Positions 34,951 through 45,599 of a DNA stretch of 64,000 bases are shown in pieces. This DNA is from Methylobacterium radiodurans (GTDB lineage: Bacteria; Pseudomonadota; Alphaproteobacteria; Rhizobiales; Beijerinckiaceae): positions 3,911,501 to 3,975,500 of the forward strand of contig NZ_CP029551.1 of NCBI RefSeq assembly GCF_003173735.1. The letters run 5' to 3'. Position 1 is the first letter of the stretch, and every line of letters begins with the position of its first letter. The position numbers and the translations under genes were made by a program. The notes under the pieces were generated by a model, which was not told the DNA's origin, did no database searches, and saw only the letters and a program-made list of their open reading frames with translations.

Positions 34951-35107
34951 GACGCCCGATGCCGGCGCCGTCCCCCAGCGCCTGTACGGCCTGCGCGCCC
35001 CCCACTGGGTTCGAGCAGCACAATCGGGTTGCCGCGCCACTCCGCCCGTCGGCCGGCTGTGCCCGTCGCCGGGCGGGACGCGCCCGCTTCCAGCCAGGGG
35101 ACGGATC

Positions 35108-35194
35108 TCAGGGCGCGGAGCCGGCGGCTTGCAGGAACGAGGCGCCGTAGAGCGCGACGGCTGCGATGAGGAGAAGGGAGAGCGTCAGACGCAT
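35108..35194 (-). CDS. 28-residue single-pass membrane peptide (candidate)
   Basis: A short frame from ATG at 35194 to TGA at 35108: one hydrophobic helix (MRLTLSLLLIAAVALYGASF) and a QAAGSAP tail. No clear ribosome site. It could be a small membrane peptide or the remains of a signal peptide. It is on the same strand as the small-protein run that follows upstream. Confidence 0.35.
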   Translation of the reverse strand: MRLTLSLLLIAAVALYGASFLQAAGSAP

Positions 35195-35333
35195 GGGGCC
35201 TCGTCGGCGGGTTTCGGCCGACGCTCCGGGACAAGCGCGGCTTTCCGCGCGCGATCCCGTGCGCGATGGCCGGGCTGAGGCGTCCTGGTGGCCCGTTCCA
35301 CGACTGTCGGCTGGACGGGCCCGAAATCGCCTC

Positions 35334-35498
35334 TCAGGCCGGCTGCGTCGGCTCGGGCTTCGAACGGCGTGGCGCTTTCTTGCGCTGGTCGTCGGGCCTG
35401 CGCGGGTCCGGCTTGTCGGCCAGGAGCTGCTTCACGCGCGCGTTGAAGTCGTCCGTCGAGACGGACGACGCCCGGCCTGTGTTGAGTGTGCGTGCCAT
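35334..35498 (-). CDS. 54-residue basic small protein
   Basis: ATG at 35498 preceded by a strong GGAGG site six bases away. The N-terminus is MARTLNTGRASSVSTDDFNA, then RVKQLLADKP, and a Lys/Arg/Pro-rich tail (RRPDDQRKKAPRR). No recognised domain. The ribosome site and GC-rich codon choice support a real gene. It may be a nucleic-acid-associated or stress protein, but this is a guess from charge alone. Confidence 0.62.
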   Translation of the reverse strand: MARTLNTGRASSVSTDDFNARVKQLLADKPDPRRPDDQRKKAPRRSKPEPTQPA

Positions 35499-35619
35499 GT
35501 CCGGCCTCCATCGACGCCCAAGGCACAGGATCGCGCGGAGGGAACGATTGTAAATGGGTGCTGGGACGCGGCTTTGCGAGCCTGTCCCGGCAATGGAACC
35601 GGCTGAAGAGCGGGCTTTA

Positions 35620-35817
35620 TCACGAGGCGAGCGTCATCTCACCTTCGCGCATGACCCGCTCGCCGGCCGCGGACTTGACGCGATACGAGACCTCGCCCGT
35701 CCGATCCTCCGGCATCAAGCGCACCACGACGAAGAGAGCGCCCGGGACGCCACCGGCATCGGCGTAGCCGATCCTGGCCTGCCTGACGTGCTGACCGATC
35801 TTGAACTTGTGGGACAT
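35620..35817 (-). CDS. 65-residue small protein, SH3/KOW-like strand pattern
   Basis: From ATG at 35817, preceded by AAGGAGG at ideal distance. Sequence: MSHKFKIGQHVRQARIGY, then ALFVVVRLMPEDRTGEVSYRVKS and AAGERVMREGEMTLAS. Alternating strands with FKIGQHV and YRVKS are typical of small beta-barrel proteins conserved in Rhizobiales. Function unknown. Same strand as its small neighbours; the frame extends upstream but only as shadow. Confidence 0.78.
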   Translation of the reverse strand: MSHKFKIGQHVRQARIGYADAGGVPGALFVVVRLMPEDRTGEVSYRVKSAAGERVMREGEMTLAS

Positions 35818-35869
35818 CGGACCTCCTTGAGATCTCGGCTGAGGGCGGGTGCCGCTCCTCGGCGGCGGG

Positions 35870-36232
35870 TCAGCGACGGGCCTTGGCCTTCCGGGCGGCG
35901 AAGCGCGCGTCGCGGGCGGCCTTCTGGGCGGCGGCGAGTTGTGCCTGCTGCTCGGCGCGCTCGGCGGCGAGGCGCGCGACCTCGGCGGCTTGGCGCTCCA
36001 GCTCGGCGGCCGCCTCGGCGGCGCGACGGGCCTCCGCGGCTTGGCGGGCCGCCTCCCGCTCCGCCACCCTGACCTCACGGGCCTGGACGATCGCCCGGCG
36101 AGCGGCCTGCCGTGCGAGGACGGTCGGGTCGTCGGCCCCGGGCCGGGCCCGGAGACGGGCGATGGTGGCCTCCCGCGCCTTTGCGGCGGCGGCGAGACGA
36201 TCGACGAGTTGGTTCTCTTTGAATTGACCCAC
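35870..36232 (-). CDS. DUF6481-like helical protein
   Basis: 120 residues from a GTG at 36232 (AGGGAG ribosome site). Starts MGQFKENQLVDRLAAAAKAREA, then the block RPGADDPTVLARQAARRAIVQAREVRVAEREAAR, and a long Ala/Arg/Glu coiled-coil to the C-terminus (KAKARR). This is the pattern of the small Rhizobiales family I know as DUF6481. Highly charged single helix; role unknown. A longer ATG start at 36256 is less well supported. Confidence 0.75.
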   Translation of the reverse strand: MGQFKENQLVDRLAAAAKAREATIARLRARPGADDPTVLARQAARRAIVQAREVRVAEREAARQAAEARRAAEAAAELERQAAEVARLAAERAEQQAQLAAAQKAARDARFAARKAKARR

Positions 36233-36359
36233 GTGGACTCCCTGAACGGACCGCACCCGCGGCGGATGGGAAAGTAGGAGGGAAGCCGCTCCGGCCGGAG
36301 CGATCTCCCGAAGCGTCGGTTCCGCCGAGGCGAGGCTCAGGCGGAGCCGGAGGCCGACC

Positions 36360-36569
36360 TCAGGCCGCCTTCAGGTTTCCGGCCGATTGCTTGCCGGTGC
36401 GGCGGTCGGTCTCCATCTCGAAGGCGATGCGCTGGCCCTCGCTGAGGGTCTGCATGCCGGACCGCTCGACGGCCGAGATGTGCACGAAGACGTCCTTGCT
36501 GCCGTCCTCGGGCTGGATGAAGCCGAAGCCCTTGGTGCCGTTGAACCACTTCACGGTGCCGATGGTCAT
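36360..36569 (-). CDS. cold-shock domain protein
   Basis: 69-residue CspA-family OB-fold RNA chaperone. RNP1 is KGFGFI and RNP2 is VFVHI; it starts [20 protein letters not shown]. It binds single-stranded RNA/DNA and melts secondary structure. The AGAGGAATTCCC site precedes the ATG, with a leader of at least 70 bases, as usual for csp genes. A candidate 50-residue frame lies just upstream on the same strand. Confidence 0.95.
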   Translation of the reverse strand: MTIGTVKWFNGTKGFGFIQPEDGSKDVFVHISAVERSGMQTLSEGQRIAFEMETDRRTGKQSAGNLKAA

Positions 36570-36642
36570 GGGAATTCCTCTGGTCTGGATGTTGGTCAGG
36601 ATGTCTGGTCGGATCGTCGATGCGTCTCGGGCGACCCGAGGG

Positions 36643-36795
36643 TCAGCCGATGGCCTCCAGGACGATCCTGCGCAGTTCTTCGCGGGACAGGCCGCAGGAT
36701 TGGGGCCTCCACGGCGCCGGGCCGGAGACGGGCCGCACGGTCGCCTGCGGACGGAGCTGTGCCGTCGCGGGCCTCGGATCGGGGATGGAATGCAT
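36643..36795 (-). CDS. 50-residue small protein upstream of the cold-shock gene (candidate)
   Basis: ATG at 36795 to TGA at 36643. The N-terminal part is Pro/Ala-rich; the C-terminus reads [17 protein letters not shown], a clean amphipathic helix that looks coding. Ribosome site weak. It ends 73 bases before the csp start on the same strand, so it could be the first cistron of the csp transcript. Unrecognised. Confidence 0.42.
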   Translation of the reverse strand: MHSIPDPRPATAQLRPQATVRPVSGPAPWRPQSCGLSREELRRIVLEAIG

Positions 36796-37185
36796 GGGTG
36801 TCCATAGGCCGTGTCGGCTCTGGGCGCGGCACGGCGGGCGTATTTCGGAGCGTTGCGCGACGCGGCGTGCAACGGGCGCGCCGCAGGTCGTGCGGCGATC
36901 AAACGTCGATGGAAGCGGAAAACCGGACTCGGCGCTCGATTAAGAGCAAGAGAGCGGGCCGACAGGATCTGGTCCGATGGATCGATACGTACAGATCGTC
37001 AGGAAAATTATCAAGCGAAATTTCAGAAAAAGCTCGTGGTTATTTGATTTTTATCATCGGAATTGGCTGAATTTCACGGCTATCGTGTTGGGAAACAGCG
37101 GCGTAGGCCGCTTCGATTGTCCGGATCCGAAGGGGACGGGGCGAGTCGGCGCCCTCGCCCGCGATCCGCCGTCCGCGTGGGCTCG
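36796..37185. other. intergenic region with low-GC island
   Basis: 390 bases between cutA and the csp-side genes. 36,895-37,090 is strikingly AT-richer than the rest of the window (for example AGGAAAATTATCAAGCG and GGTTATTTGATTTTTATC). No convincing gene; the short frames across it have poor codon use. It may hold the csp promoter region or be a remnant of foreign DNA. Confidence 0.5.
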
Positions 37186-37509
37186 TCAGGCGGCGCCCGT
37201 CTCGGCCAGGATCCAGGCGAGCGTATCGGGATCGGCCCCCTCCACGGCCAAGTGCAGGATGATCGGCGTCTCGTAGGGATGGCGCGCCTTGAGCGCCGCC
37301 GCGAGCGCGGGCCCGAGCCCCTCGCGGCTCTTGACCAGGGCCACCACCTCCGCGCCCCGCTCGACCGCGCCCTTCCAGGCGTAGACCGAGCGCATCCCCG
37401 GCAGGACGTTGACGCAGGCGGCGAGCCGGTCGCGCACGAGGCTCTCGCCGACCGCGAGCGCGGTCTCGGCATCGGCGAATGTGGTATAGACGAGGAGCGC
37501 GCGCTCCAT
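37186..37509 (-). CDS. cutA: CutA1 divalent-ion tolerance protein
   Basis: 107-residue trimeric CutA1 protein. Matches the family throughout: [52 protein letters not shown], and [11 protein letters not shown]. CutA1 binds Cu2+ in vitro; its cellular role is unsettled. ATG at 37509 chosen by family start. Divergent from the NAD kinase gene with about 100 bases between. Confidence 0.95.
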   Translation of the reverse strand: MERALLVYTTFADAETALAVGESLVRDRLAACVNVLPGMRSVYAWKGAVERGAEVVALVKSREGLGPALAAALKARHPYETPIILHLAVEGADPDTLAWILAETGAA

Positions 37510-37611
37510 GCTATGGCTCTCCCCAGAGGATGGGACCGGGCAGGTGGCGCCGGGATTCAGGCGCGCCGGTGCGCCGGCGTCAACCCGGGGACGAGGGCGG
37601 ATCCGACGCGC

Positions 37612-38376
37612 ATGCGCTTCCAGAAGATCGCCTTCATCGCGAGCCCGACGCCGGATGCGCGCGAGGCCGCCGAGACCCTGATGCGGCGCTACGACAACGT
37701 GCCCCCCGAGGAGGCCGACGTGGTGGTGGCGCTCGGCGGCGACGGCCTGATGCTGCAGGCGCTGCACCGCTTCATGGACATCGCCAAGCCGATCTACGGC
37801 ATGAACCGCGGCACCGTCGGCTTCCTGATGAACGAGTACCGGGGCGACGGCCTTCTGGAGCGCCTGGAGGCCGCCCATCGCAGCGTGATCCATCCCCTGC
37901 TGATGGAGGCGCGCGACACCGAGGGGCGCGGCCACACCGCGCGGGCGATCAACGAGGTCTACCTGCTGCGCCAGACCCACCAGACCGCCAAGCTGAAGAT
38001 CGCCATCGACGGGCAGGTGCGGCTGGAGGAGCTGATCGCCGACGGCGTGCTCTGCGCCACCGCCGCGGGCTCGACCGCCTACAACTTCTCGGTCGGGGGG
38101 CCGATCCTGCCGCTCAACGCCAAGCTGCTCGCGCTGACCCCGATCTCGGCCTTCCGTCCCCGGCGCTGGCGCGGCGCGCTCCTGCCCGACTACGCCCGCA
38201 TCCGGGTCGAGGTGCTCGACGCCGCCCACCGCCCCGTCGCGGCGGTGGCCGACCACACCGAGTTCCGCCGGGTCTGCACCGTCGAGACTTGGCTCGACCG
38301 GGCGACCGAGCTCGTCCTGCTGCACGATCCCGGCCACAGCCTCGACGAGCGCATCCTGCGCGAGCAGTTCGGCTGA
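37612..38376 (+). CDS. nadK: NAD kinase
   Basis: Phosphorylates NAD+ to NADP+ with ATP, supplying NADP for MtdB-type and Ccr reactions. 254 residues, the short alphaproteobacterial form. Signatures are [46 protein letters not shown], and [25 protein letters not shown] at 37612. Upstream frame is shadow of cutA. Confidence 0.95.
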   Translation: MRFQKIAFIASPTPDAREAAETLMRRYDNVPPEEADVVVALGGDGLMLQALHRFMDIAKPIYGMNRGTVGFLMNEYRGDGLLERLEAAHRSVIHPLLMEARDTEGRGHTARAINEVYLLRQTHQTAKLKIAIDGQVRLEELIADGVLCATAAGSTAYNFSVGGPILPLNAKLLALTPISAFRPRRWRGALLPDYARIRVEVLDAAHRPVAAVADHTEFRRVCTVETWLDRATELVLLHDPGHSLDERILREQFG

Positions 38377-38483
38377 CGGTAGCGCGCCGGACGGAGAAGG
38401 GTTTTTCGTTAACCCTCGATCTTTGCGGAGTGTTGAGCCGCCCGTGGCCAGTCTTCGGCGATCAGACGCCGAAGGCCGTGCCC

Positions 38484-39290
38484 ATGACCGTCCACGTGAC
38501 CCCGCCTCCGACCTTCCGCGACCCCTGCCCGGCCGCCCCAGCGCCGGAGGGCCTGCGGGCGGTCGCCGACGGGCTCGGCTATTCCTCGGACTGGAACTGG
38601 GCCTGGGAGAACTACAAGCCGATGGTGCTGGCCCTGGCGCAGGGCTACGGCCTGCGACGGCACCTCGAGATCGGCGGGGGGCGCGACCCGCTCTTCACGC
38701 CGGACGAACTCGGCCGCCACGGCTTCTCGGTGACGCTCAACGACATCTCCGAGCACGAGCTGATGCTGGCGCCGCCGGCCTTCGCCAAGCTGCGCTGCGA
38801 CATCGCCGCACCCGACACGGTGGACCGCGTCGGGCGCGAGCGCTTCGACTTCGCCTATTGCCGCATGGTGATGGAGCACGTGCCCGACGTCGCCCGGATG
38901 TGGCGCAATGTCCACGACATCCTGGCGCCGGGCGGCGTGGCGCTGAGCTTCTTCCCGACCCTGTTCGCGCCGCCCTTCGTGCTGAACGAGCTGATGCCCG
39001 AGCGCCTGTCCCGGGCGATCGTCCACACCCTGTTCCCGGACCGGCACGACGACGGCGACAACCCGAAATTCCCGGCCCACTACAACCTCTGCCGCGGCTC
39101 CGAGGCGCCGCTGGTGCCGCTGCTCCGCGAGATCGGGTTCCGCGAGGTGATCGTGCTGCCGTTCTACGGCTACAGCTACTTCTGGAAGATCCCGGGCGTC
39201 CGCCAAGTCGATGCCGCCTTCACCCGCCTCGCCCGCGCCCGCGACTGGCGCGCCGTCACGAGCTTCGCCTACGTGGTGGCGCGCAAGTAG
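38484..39290 (+). CDS. SAM-dependent methyltransferase
   Basis: 268-residue class I methyltransferase (Methyltransf_11/12 type). Motif I is LEIGGGRDPLF, the acidic strand is VTLNDISEHEL, motif III is FDFAYCRMVMEHVPDVARMWRNVHDILAPGG. A C-terminal hydrophobic or aromatic part (LPFYGYSYFWKIPG) follows. It sits 16 bases before a glycosyltransferase gene, so a role in a surface glycan or lipid pathway is plausible. A TTTTCGTTAACC half-CtrA-like sequence lies upstream at about 38,402-38,413. Confidence 0.85.
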   Translation: MTVHVTPPPTFRDPCPAAPAPEGLRAVADGLGYSSDWNWAWENYKPMVLALAQGYGLRRHLEIGGGRDPLFTPDELGRHGFSVTLNDISEHELMLAPPAFAKLRCDIAAPDTVDRVGRERFDFAYCRMVMEHVPDVARMWRNVHDILAPGGVALSFFPTLFAPPFVLNELMPERLSRAIVHTLFPDRHDDGDNPKFPAHYNLCRGSEAPLVPLLREIGFREVIVLPFYGYSYFWKIPGVRQVDAAFTRLARARDWRAVTSFAYVVARK

Positions 39291-39306
39291 GAGAGGAGCC
39301 GACCCC

Positions 39307-40578
39307 ATGCAGATCGTGCTGGTGGCCGACCACGCCTACATCAACGGCGGACAGGCCAAGGTGGTGGTGGAGAGCGCGCTGGGGCTCGCCGCCCGCGGCC
39401 ACGTTGTCACCGTCTTCGCGGCGGTGGGGCCGGCCGATCCCCGGCTCGCGGATGCCGGCGTGGCGGTGGTTCTCACCGACCAGGTCGACGTGATGAACAC
39501 GCGCTCGCTCACCCGGTTCGGCGCGCAGTGGCTCTGGAACGGCACGGCCGCCGCGCGCCTGCGGGCCCTGCTCGCCGGGCTCGACCCGCGCGCCAGCGTG
39601 GTCCACGTCCATGGCTGGGCCAAGGCGCTCTCGCCCTCCATCGGACCGGTGCTGCGCGGCTGCGGCTTGCCGGTGGTGTTCACGCTGCACGAGTACTACC
39701 TCGCCTGCCCGAACGGCGGCTTCTACGACTATCCCGTCTCGGCCCCCTGCCACCGCAAGCCCGGCTCGCCGGCCTGCCTCGCGCACAATTGCGATTCCCG
39801 CAGCTACGCCCGCAAGCTGATGCGGGTCGGCCGGCACTGGCTGATGCAGGGGACGGGGCTCGCCCGGAGCGCCGACGCGGTCGTCACGATCAGCCGCCTG
39901 CAGCGGGCCGCGATGGCACCCTACCTGCCCGCCGACACCCGCTTCGCCGAGGTCGGCAACCCGGTCGACGTCGCCCCGCTCGGGCGCCGGACGGGCGCGC
40001 CCGGCGGCTTCGTCTTCGTCGGCCGGATCTCGCCCGAGAAGGGCCCGCTCCTCTTCGCCGAGGCGGCGCGCCGGGCCGGATTGCCCGCGACCTTCGTGGG
40101 CGACGGGCCGCAGGCTGACGAGATCCGGGCGCGCTACCCCGAGGCCCGCATCCTCGGCTGGAAGGCGCCCGCCGAGGTGCACGCCCTGATGCGGGACGCC
40201 CGCGCCCTGGTCTTCCCCTCCGTCTGGTACGAGGGCCAGCCGCTCACCGTGCTGGAGGCGCAGGCTCTGGGCCTGCCCGTCATCGTCAGCGACGTCTGCG
40301 CCGGCCGCGAGGCGGTGGCGGACGGGGTCACCGGGCTGTGGTTCCGCTCAGGGAGCGCCGACGCGCTGGCCGACGCGATGCGGCGCCTCGCCGACGACGC
40401 CCTGGCGCGGGCGATGTCGGATGCGGCCTACGACCGCTTCTGGGCCGACCCGCTGACGCTCGACCGCCATCTCGACGGGCTGGAGGGGGTCTATGCGGGC
40501 GTGCTGCGGGAGGCGGAGACGGTTGCCGCCGGGTCGGGGACGTACCGCGCGGAGACGCTTGGGGCTGCCCTGCGCTGA
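39307..40578 (+). CDS. glycosyltransferase family 4 protein
   Basis: 423-residue retaining GT-B glycosyltransferase. N-terminal acceptor domain is MQIVLVADHAYINGGQAKVV. Donor domain has FVGRISPEKGPLLFAEAARRAG and the EX7E motif (YEGQPLTVLEAQALGLPVI). A Cys-rich insert (CHRKPGSPACLAHNCDSRSY) resembles that in other GT4 enzymes of capsule pathways. GGAGAGGAG ribosome site before ATG. Forms a two-gene unit with the methyltransferase; acceptor unknown. Confidence 0.9.
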   Translation: MQIVLVADHAYINGGQAKVVVESALGLAARGHVVTVFAAVGPADPRLADAGVAVVLTDQVDVMNTRSLTRFGAQWLWNGTAAARLRALLAGLDPRASVVHVHGWAKALSPSIGPVLRGCGLPVVFTLHEYYLACPNGGFYDYPVSAPCHRKPGSPACLAHNCDSRSYARKLMRVGRHWLMQGTGLARSADAVVTISRLQRAAMAPYLPADTRFAEVGNPVDVAPLGRRTGAPGGFVFVGRISPEKGPLLFAEAARRAGLPATFVGDGPQADEIRARYPEARILGWKAPAEVHALMRDARALVFPSVWYEGQPLTVLEAQALGLPVIVSDVCAGREAVADGVTGLWFRSGSADALADAMRRLADDALARAMSDAAYDRFWADPLTLDRHLDGLEGVYAGVLREAETVAAGSGTYRAETLGAALR

Positions 40579-40590
40579 CACGCGCGTCGT

Positions 40591-40618
40591 CTCCCTCCCC
40601 CTTCTGCCGGGGAGGGAA
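40591..40618. repeat. dispersed GC palindrome copy 7
   Basis: CTCCCTCCCCC / CCGGGGAGGGAAG around TTCTG, between the convergent glycosyltransferase and DUF3140 genes. Same family as other copies; possible terminator. Confidence 0.6.
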
Positions 40619-40637
40619 GAGCGGTGCGGTGCGACGC

Positions 40638-40976
40638 TCAATCCTTCTGCGGGTCGTGTCCCCAGTTCATCAGCGACATGCGCCAGGCCGAATCCGGGTC
40701 GTTGCGGGCCTTGCCGCCCTGCTTCAGGTGCCGGTGGACGTAGCCCACCACCTTGCGCATCGCCGCGTAGTCGTCGTCCGAGAGGTCGGCCTTCTTCTTG
40801 TCCTTGATCTCCAGGATGCGCCGTCCCATCGCGTGGCCGGTCGACTCGTCCCCGTCGGTCTTCTGGCCGACCTCGCGGCTCGCCTCGCTGTCGAGGTGCT
40901 TCCTCAGCGCGGCCGGCGTCATGTTCACGGCCTCGTTGAACGCCTTCCAGGTCTCGGCGTGATCGGTCTCGGCCAT
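40638..40976 (-). CDS. DUF3140-like protein
   Basis: 112 residues from ATG at 40976 (GAGGAGACG ribosome site). Contains FNEAVNMTPAALRKHLDSEASREVG and GRRILEIKDKKKADLSDDDYAAMRKVVGYVHRHLKQ, the block I associate with DUF3140, a small protein often found with ChaB-like or stress genes. Hydrophilic and helical. Function unknown. Confidence 0.8.
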   Translation of the reverse strand: MAETDHAETWKAFNEAVNMTPAALRKHLDSEASREVGQKTDGDESTGHAMGRRILEIKDKKKADLSDDDYAAMRKVVGYVHRHLKQGGKARNDPDSAWRMSLMNWGHDPQKD

Positions 40977-41198
40977 CGGGCGTCTCCTCGTGCGCGTGTG
41001 TCGGGCGATCAACGCCGCACAGCCCTGCCCGTCCGGCCCCGCGCCGCGATCATCCGTGCGGTGCGGCGACGCAGGGACGGGATCCGGAGCCGGGATCCGA
41101 GGTGGCGCGGCCTCGATCCTTTACGGCGGGGGCAGTGGCCGGTATCACCCCGGACCGGCCCCGTGCGGGGACCGCCGCCACGAAAAGCGAAACACAAG

Positions 41199-42327
41199 AT
41201 GCGCGCCGAGATCGAGCAAGCCTCGGATGCCGCCAAGCAGTCTATAGGGCTGCTGAGGAGGCATCTTTGACTGGGACACCGTCGATAAACGCCTCGCGGA
41301 GCTGAACGCCGCTTCCGAGAACCCTGACCTCTGGAACGATCCGGAGGCCGCCCAGAAGGTCATGCGCGAGCGCCAGCAGCTCGACGAGGCCGTCACCGCG
41401 ATCAAGAAGCTGGAGCGCGACCTCGAGGACGGCGCCACGCTGATCGAGCTCGGCGAGATGGAGGGCGACGAGGCCTCGATCCGCGAGGGCGAGGCCGCCA
41501 TCCGGGCCGTCGAGAAGGAGGCCGCGAGCCGGCAGGTCGAGACCCTGCTCTCGGGCGAGGCCGACGGCTTCGACACCTACCTCGAAGTCCATGCGGGCGC
41601 GGGCGGCACCGAGAGCCAGGACTGGGCCAACATGCTCCAGCGCATGTACGCCCGCTGGGCCGAGCGCCGGAAGTTCAAGGTCGACGTGGTCGAGATGACT
41701 GACGGCGACGAGGCCGGGATCAAGGGCGCCACGCTCCTGATCAAGGGCCACAATGCCTATGGCTGGCTCAAGACCGAGTCGGGCGTGCACCGGCTGGTCC
41801 GCATATCGCCCTACGATTCCAACGCGCGCCGCCACACCAGCTTCGCATCCGTCTGGGTCTACCCGGTCATCGACGATCGGATCGAGATCGAGATCAAGGA
41901 ATCGGACTGCCGCATCGACACCTACCGCTCGTCCGGTGCGGGCGGGCAGCACGTCAACACCACCGACTCGGCCGTGCGCATCACGCACAACCCGACCGGC
42001 ATCGTGGTGGCCTGTCAGCAGGAGCGCTCGCAGCACAAGAACCGGGCAACCGCCTGGAACATGCTGCGCGCCCGCCTCTACGAGGCCGAGCTGAAGAAGC
42101 GCGAGGAGAAGGCCAACGCCGAGGCCGCCGCCAAGACGGATATCGGCTGGGGCCACCAGATCCGCTCCTACGTGCTGCAGCCCTATCAGCTGGTGAAGGA
42201 CTTGCGCACCGGCACGCAGTCGACCGACCCTGACGAGGTACTCGACGGCGACCTCGACCCGTTCATGGAGGCCTCGCTCGCCCAGCGGGTCTACGGTGGC
42301 GGTGAGGCGGTCGAGGACATCGACTGA
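41199..42327 (+). CDS. prfB: peptide chain release factor 2, programmed +1 frameshift
   Basis: Terminates translation at UAA and UGA. The first 23 codons (ATG at 41199 to CTT at 41265-41267) end at an in-frame TGA. The reading then shifts +1 at CTT-TGA-C and continues [12 protein letters not shown] to the stop at 42327, total 375 residues. The peptidyl-release motif GGQ is in [16 protein letters not shown]. The stop-recognition tripeptide reads SPY ([15 protein letters not shown]) where E. coli has SPF. It is not a pseudogene: the frameshift is the conserved autoregulatory device. Confidence 0.95.
41256..41271 (+). promoter_or_regulatory. prfB programmed frameshift site
   Basis: AGGAGG-CAT-CTT-TGA-C. 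An internal Shine-Dalgarno sequence (41256-41261) lies three bases before the slippery CTT and an in-frame TGA followed by C, which is the canonical RF2 autoregulation signal. Low RF2 favours slippage; high RF2 favours termination. Confidence 0.95.
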
Positions 42328-42388
42328 CGGAGAGGAGCCCGGCCCGTCAGAGGGGACCGGGACCACGAGGCGTGCGCCCCCACGACGC

Positions 42389-42420
42389 TCTCCCTCCCCC
42401 GCAGAGGGGGGAGGGAGAGC
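42389..42420. repeat. dispersed GC palindrome copy 8
   Basis: CTCTCCCTCCCCC / GGGGGGAGGGAGAG around GCAGA, the most complete copy in the window, 60 bases after the prfB stop. Confidence 0.75.
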
Positions 42421-42507
42421 GCGCGCGTTCTGCCACCGCGCCGCGTGAAGGCGCCGAAGCAAGGGCGTTACGGACTTCCCTTCTCGACCGCACTCCCCTG
42501 AACGCGC

Positions 42508-42540
42508 GAGGGCCGCGCCGGATGACCCGGCGCGGCCCTC
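42508..42540. terminator. bidirectional terminator between prfB and acnA
   Basis: GAGGGCCGCGCCGG (42508-42521) pairs perfectly with CCGGCGCGGCCCTC (42527-42540): a 14-bp stem with a 5-base loop. It lies 28 bases past the acnA stop and between convergent genes. T-tract absent. Confidence 0.8.
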
Positions 42541-42567
42541 GTCACATCGGCTTGGCCTATGTCCGCC

Positions 42568-45267
<2,700 letters not shown>

Positions 45268-45599
45268 GGCTAGAGTCTTCCTCGCTGGCGATTGTCGAAC
45301 ACGCGCAGGCATATCCTGCGCCACGAAGACTGTGTTCGGCCGGACTGCGCTCCCGGGAGCGCGCGCCGCCTCGGGTGTGCCCGAGCAGGAGGTGCGCGAG
45401 GGTCGAATTGGACGACCCGGGATCGCGCGGCGCAGCCTGGCGCCCGTATAGAACGTTTCGAATCTGGCCGCTACCGGGCGGGTGGTAACACTCCCGCGCG
45501 GCTGTGAAGGGCGGGGACGGGGTCGGGGCGCACGACGCCCGCCGCGCCGTCATGCGCGGCGGGCGGGCTCCCGGCGATCGGGCGTTTCGCGAGCGGCCC
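45268..45599 (-). promoter_or_regulatory. acnA upstream region
   Basis: 332 bases between acnA and the ecm stop with no gene. It should contain the acnA promoter, and it holds the ecm terminator hairpin at 45536-45565. No operator or riboswitch recognised. Confidence 0.45.
45536..45565 (-). terminator. ecm terminator hairpin
   Basis: CGCCCGCCGCG (45536-45546) pairs perfectly with CGCGGCGGGCG (45555-45565), an 11-bp stem with an 8-base loop, 35 bases beyond the ecm stop. No T-tract. Confidence 0.6.

Noticed and set aside
31612-35040. 1142-codon open frame antisense to the pseudokinase gene
   Set aside because: Low-complexity Arg/Gly/Ala translation, no motif; explained by codon bias of the opposite strand.
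36977-37276. 99-codon frame across the low-GC island
   Set aside because: Begins with plausible residues, but its second half is shadow of cutA with no ribosome site; composition shifts mid-frame.
41199-41270. prfB as a pseudogene with an early stop
   Set aside because: The stop sits in the canonical programmed frameshift context, and the rest of RF2 is intact.
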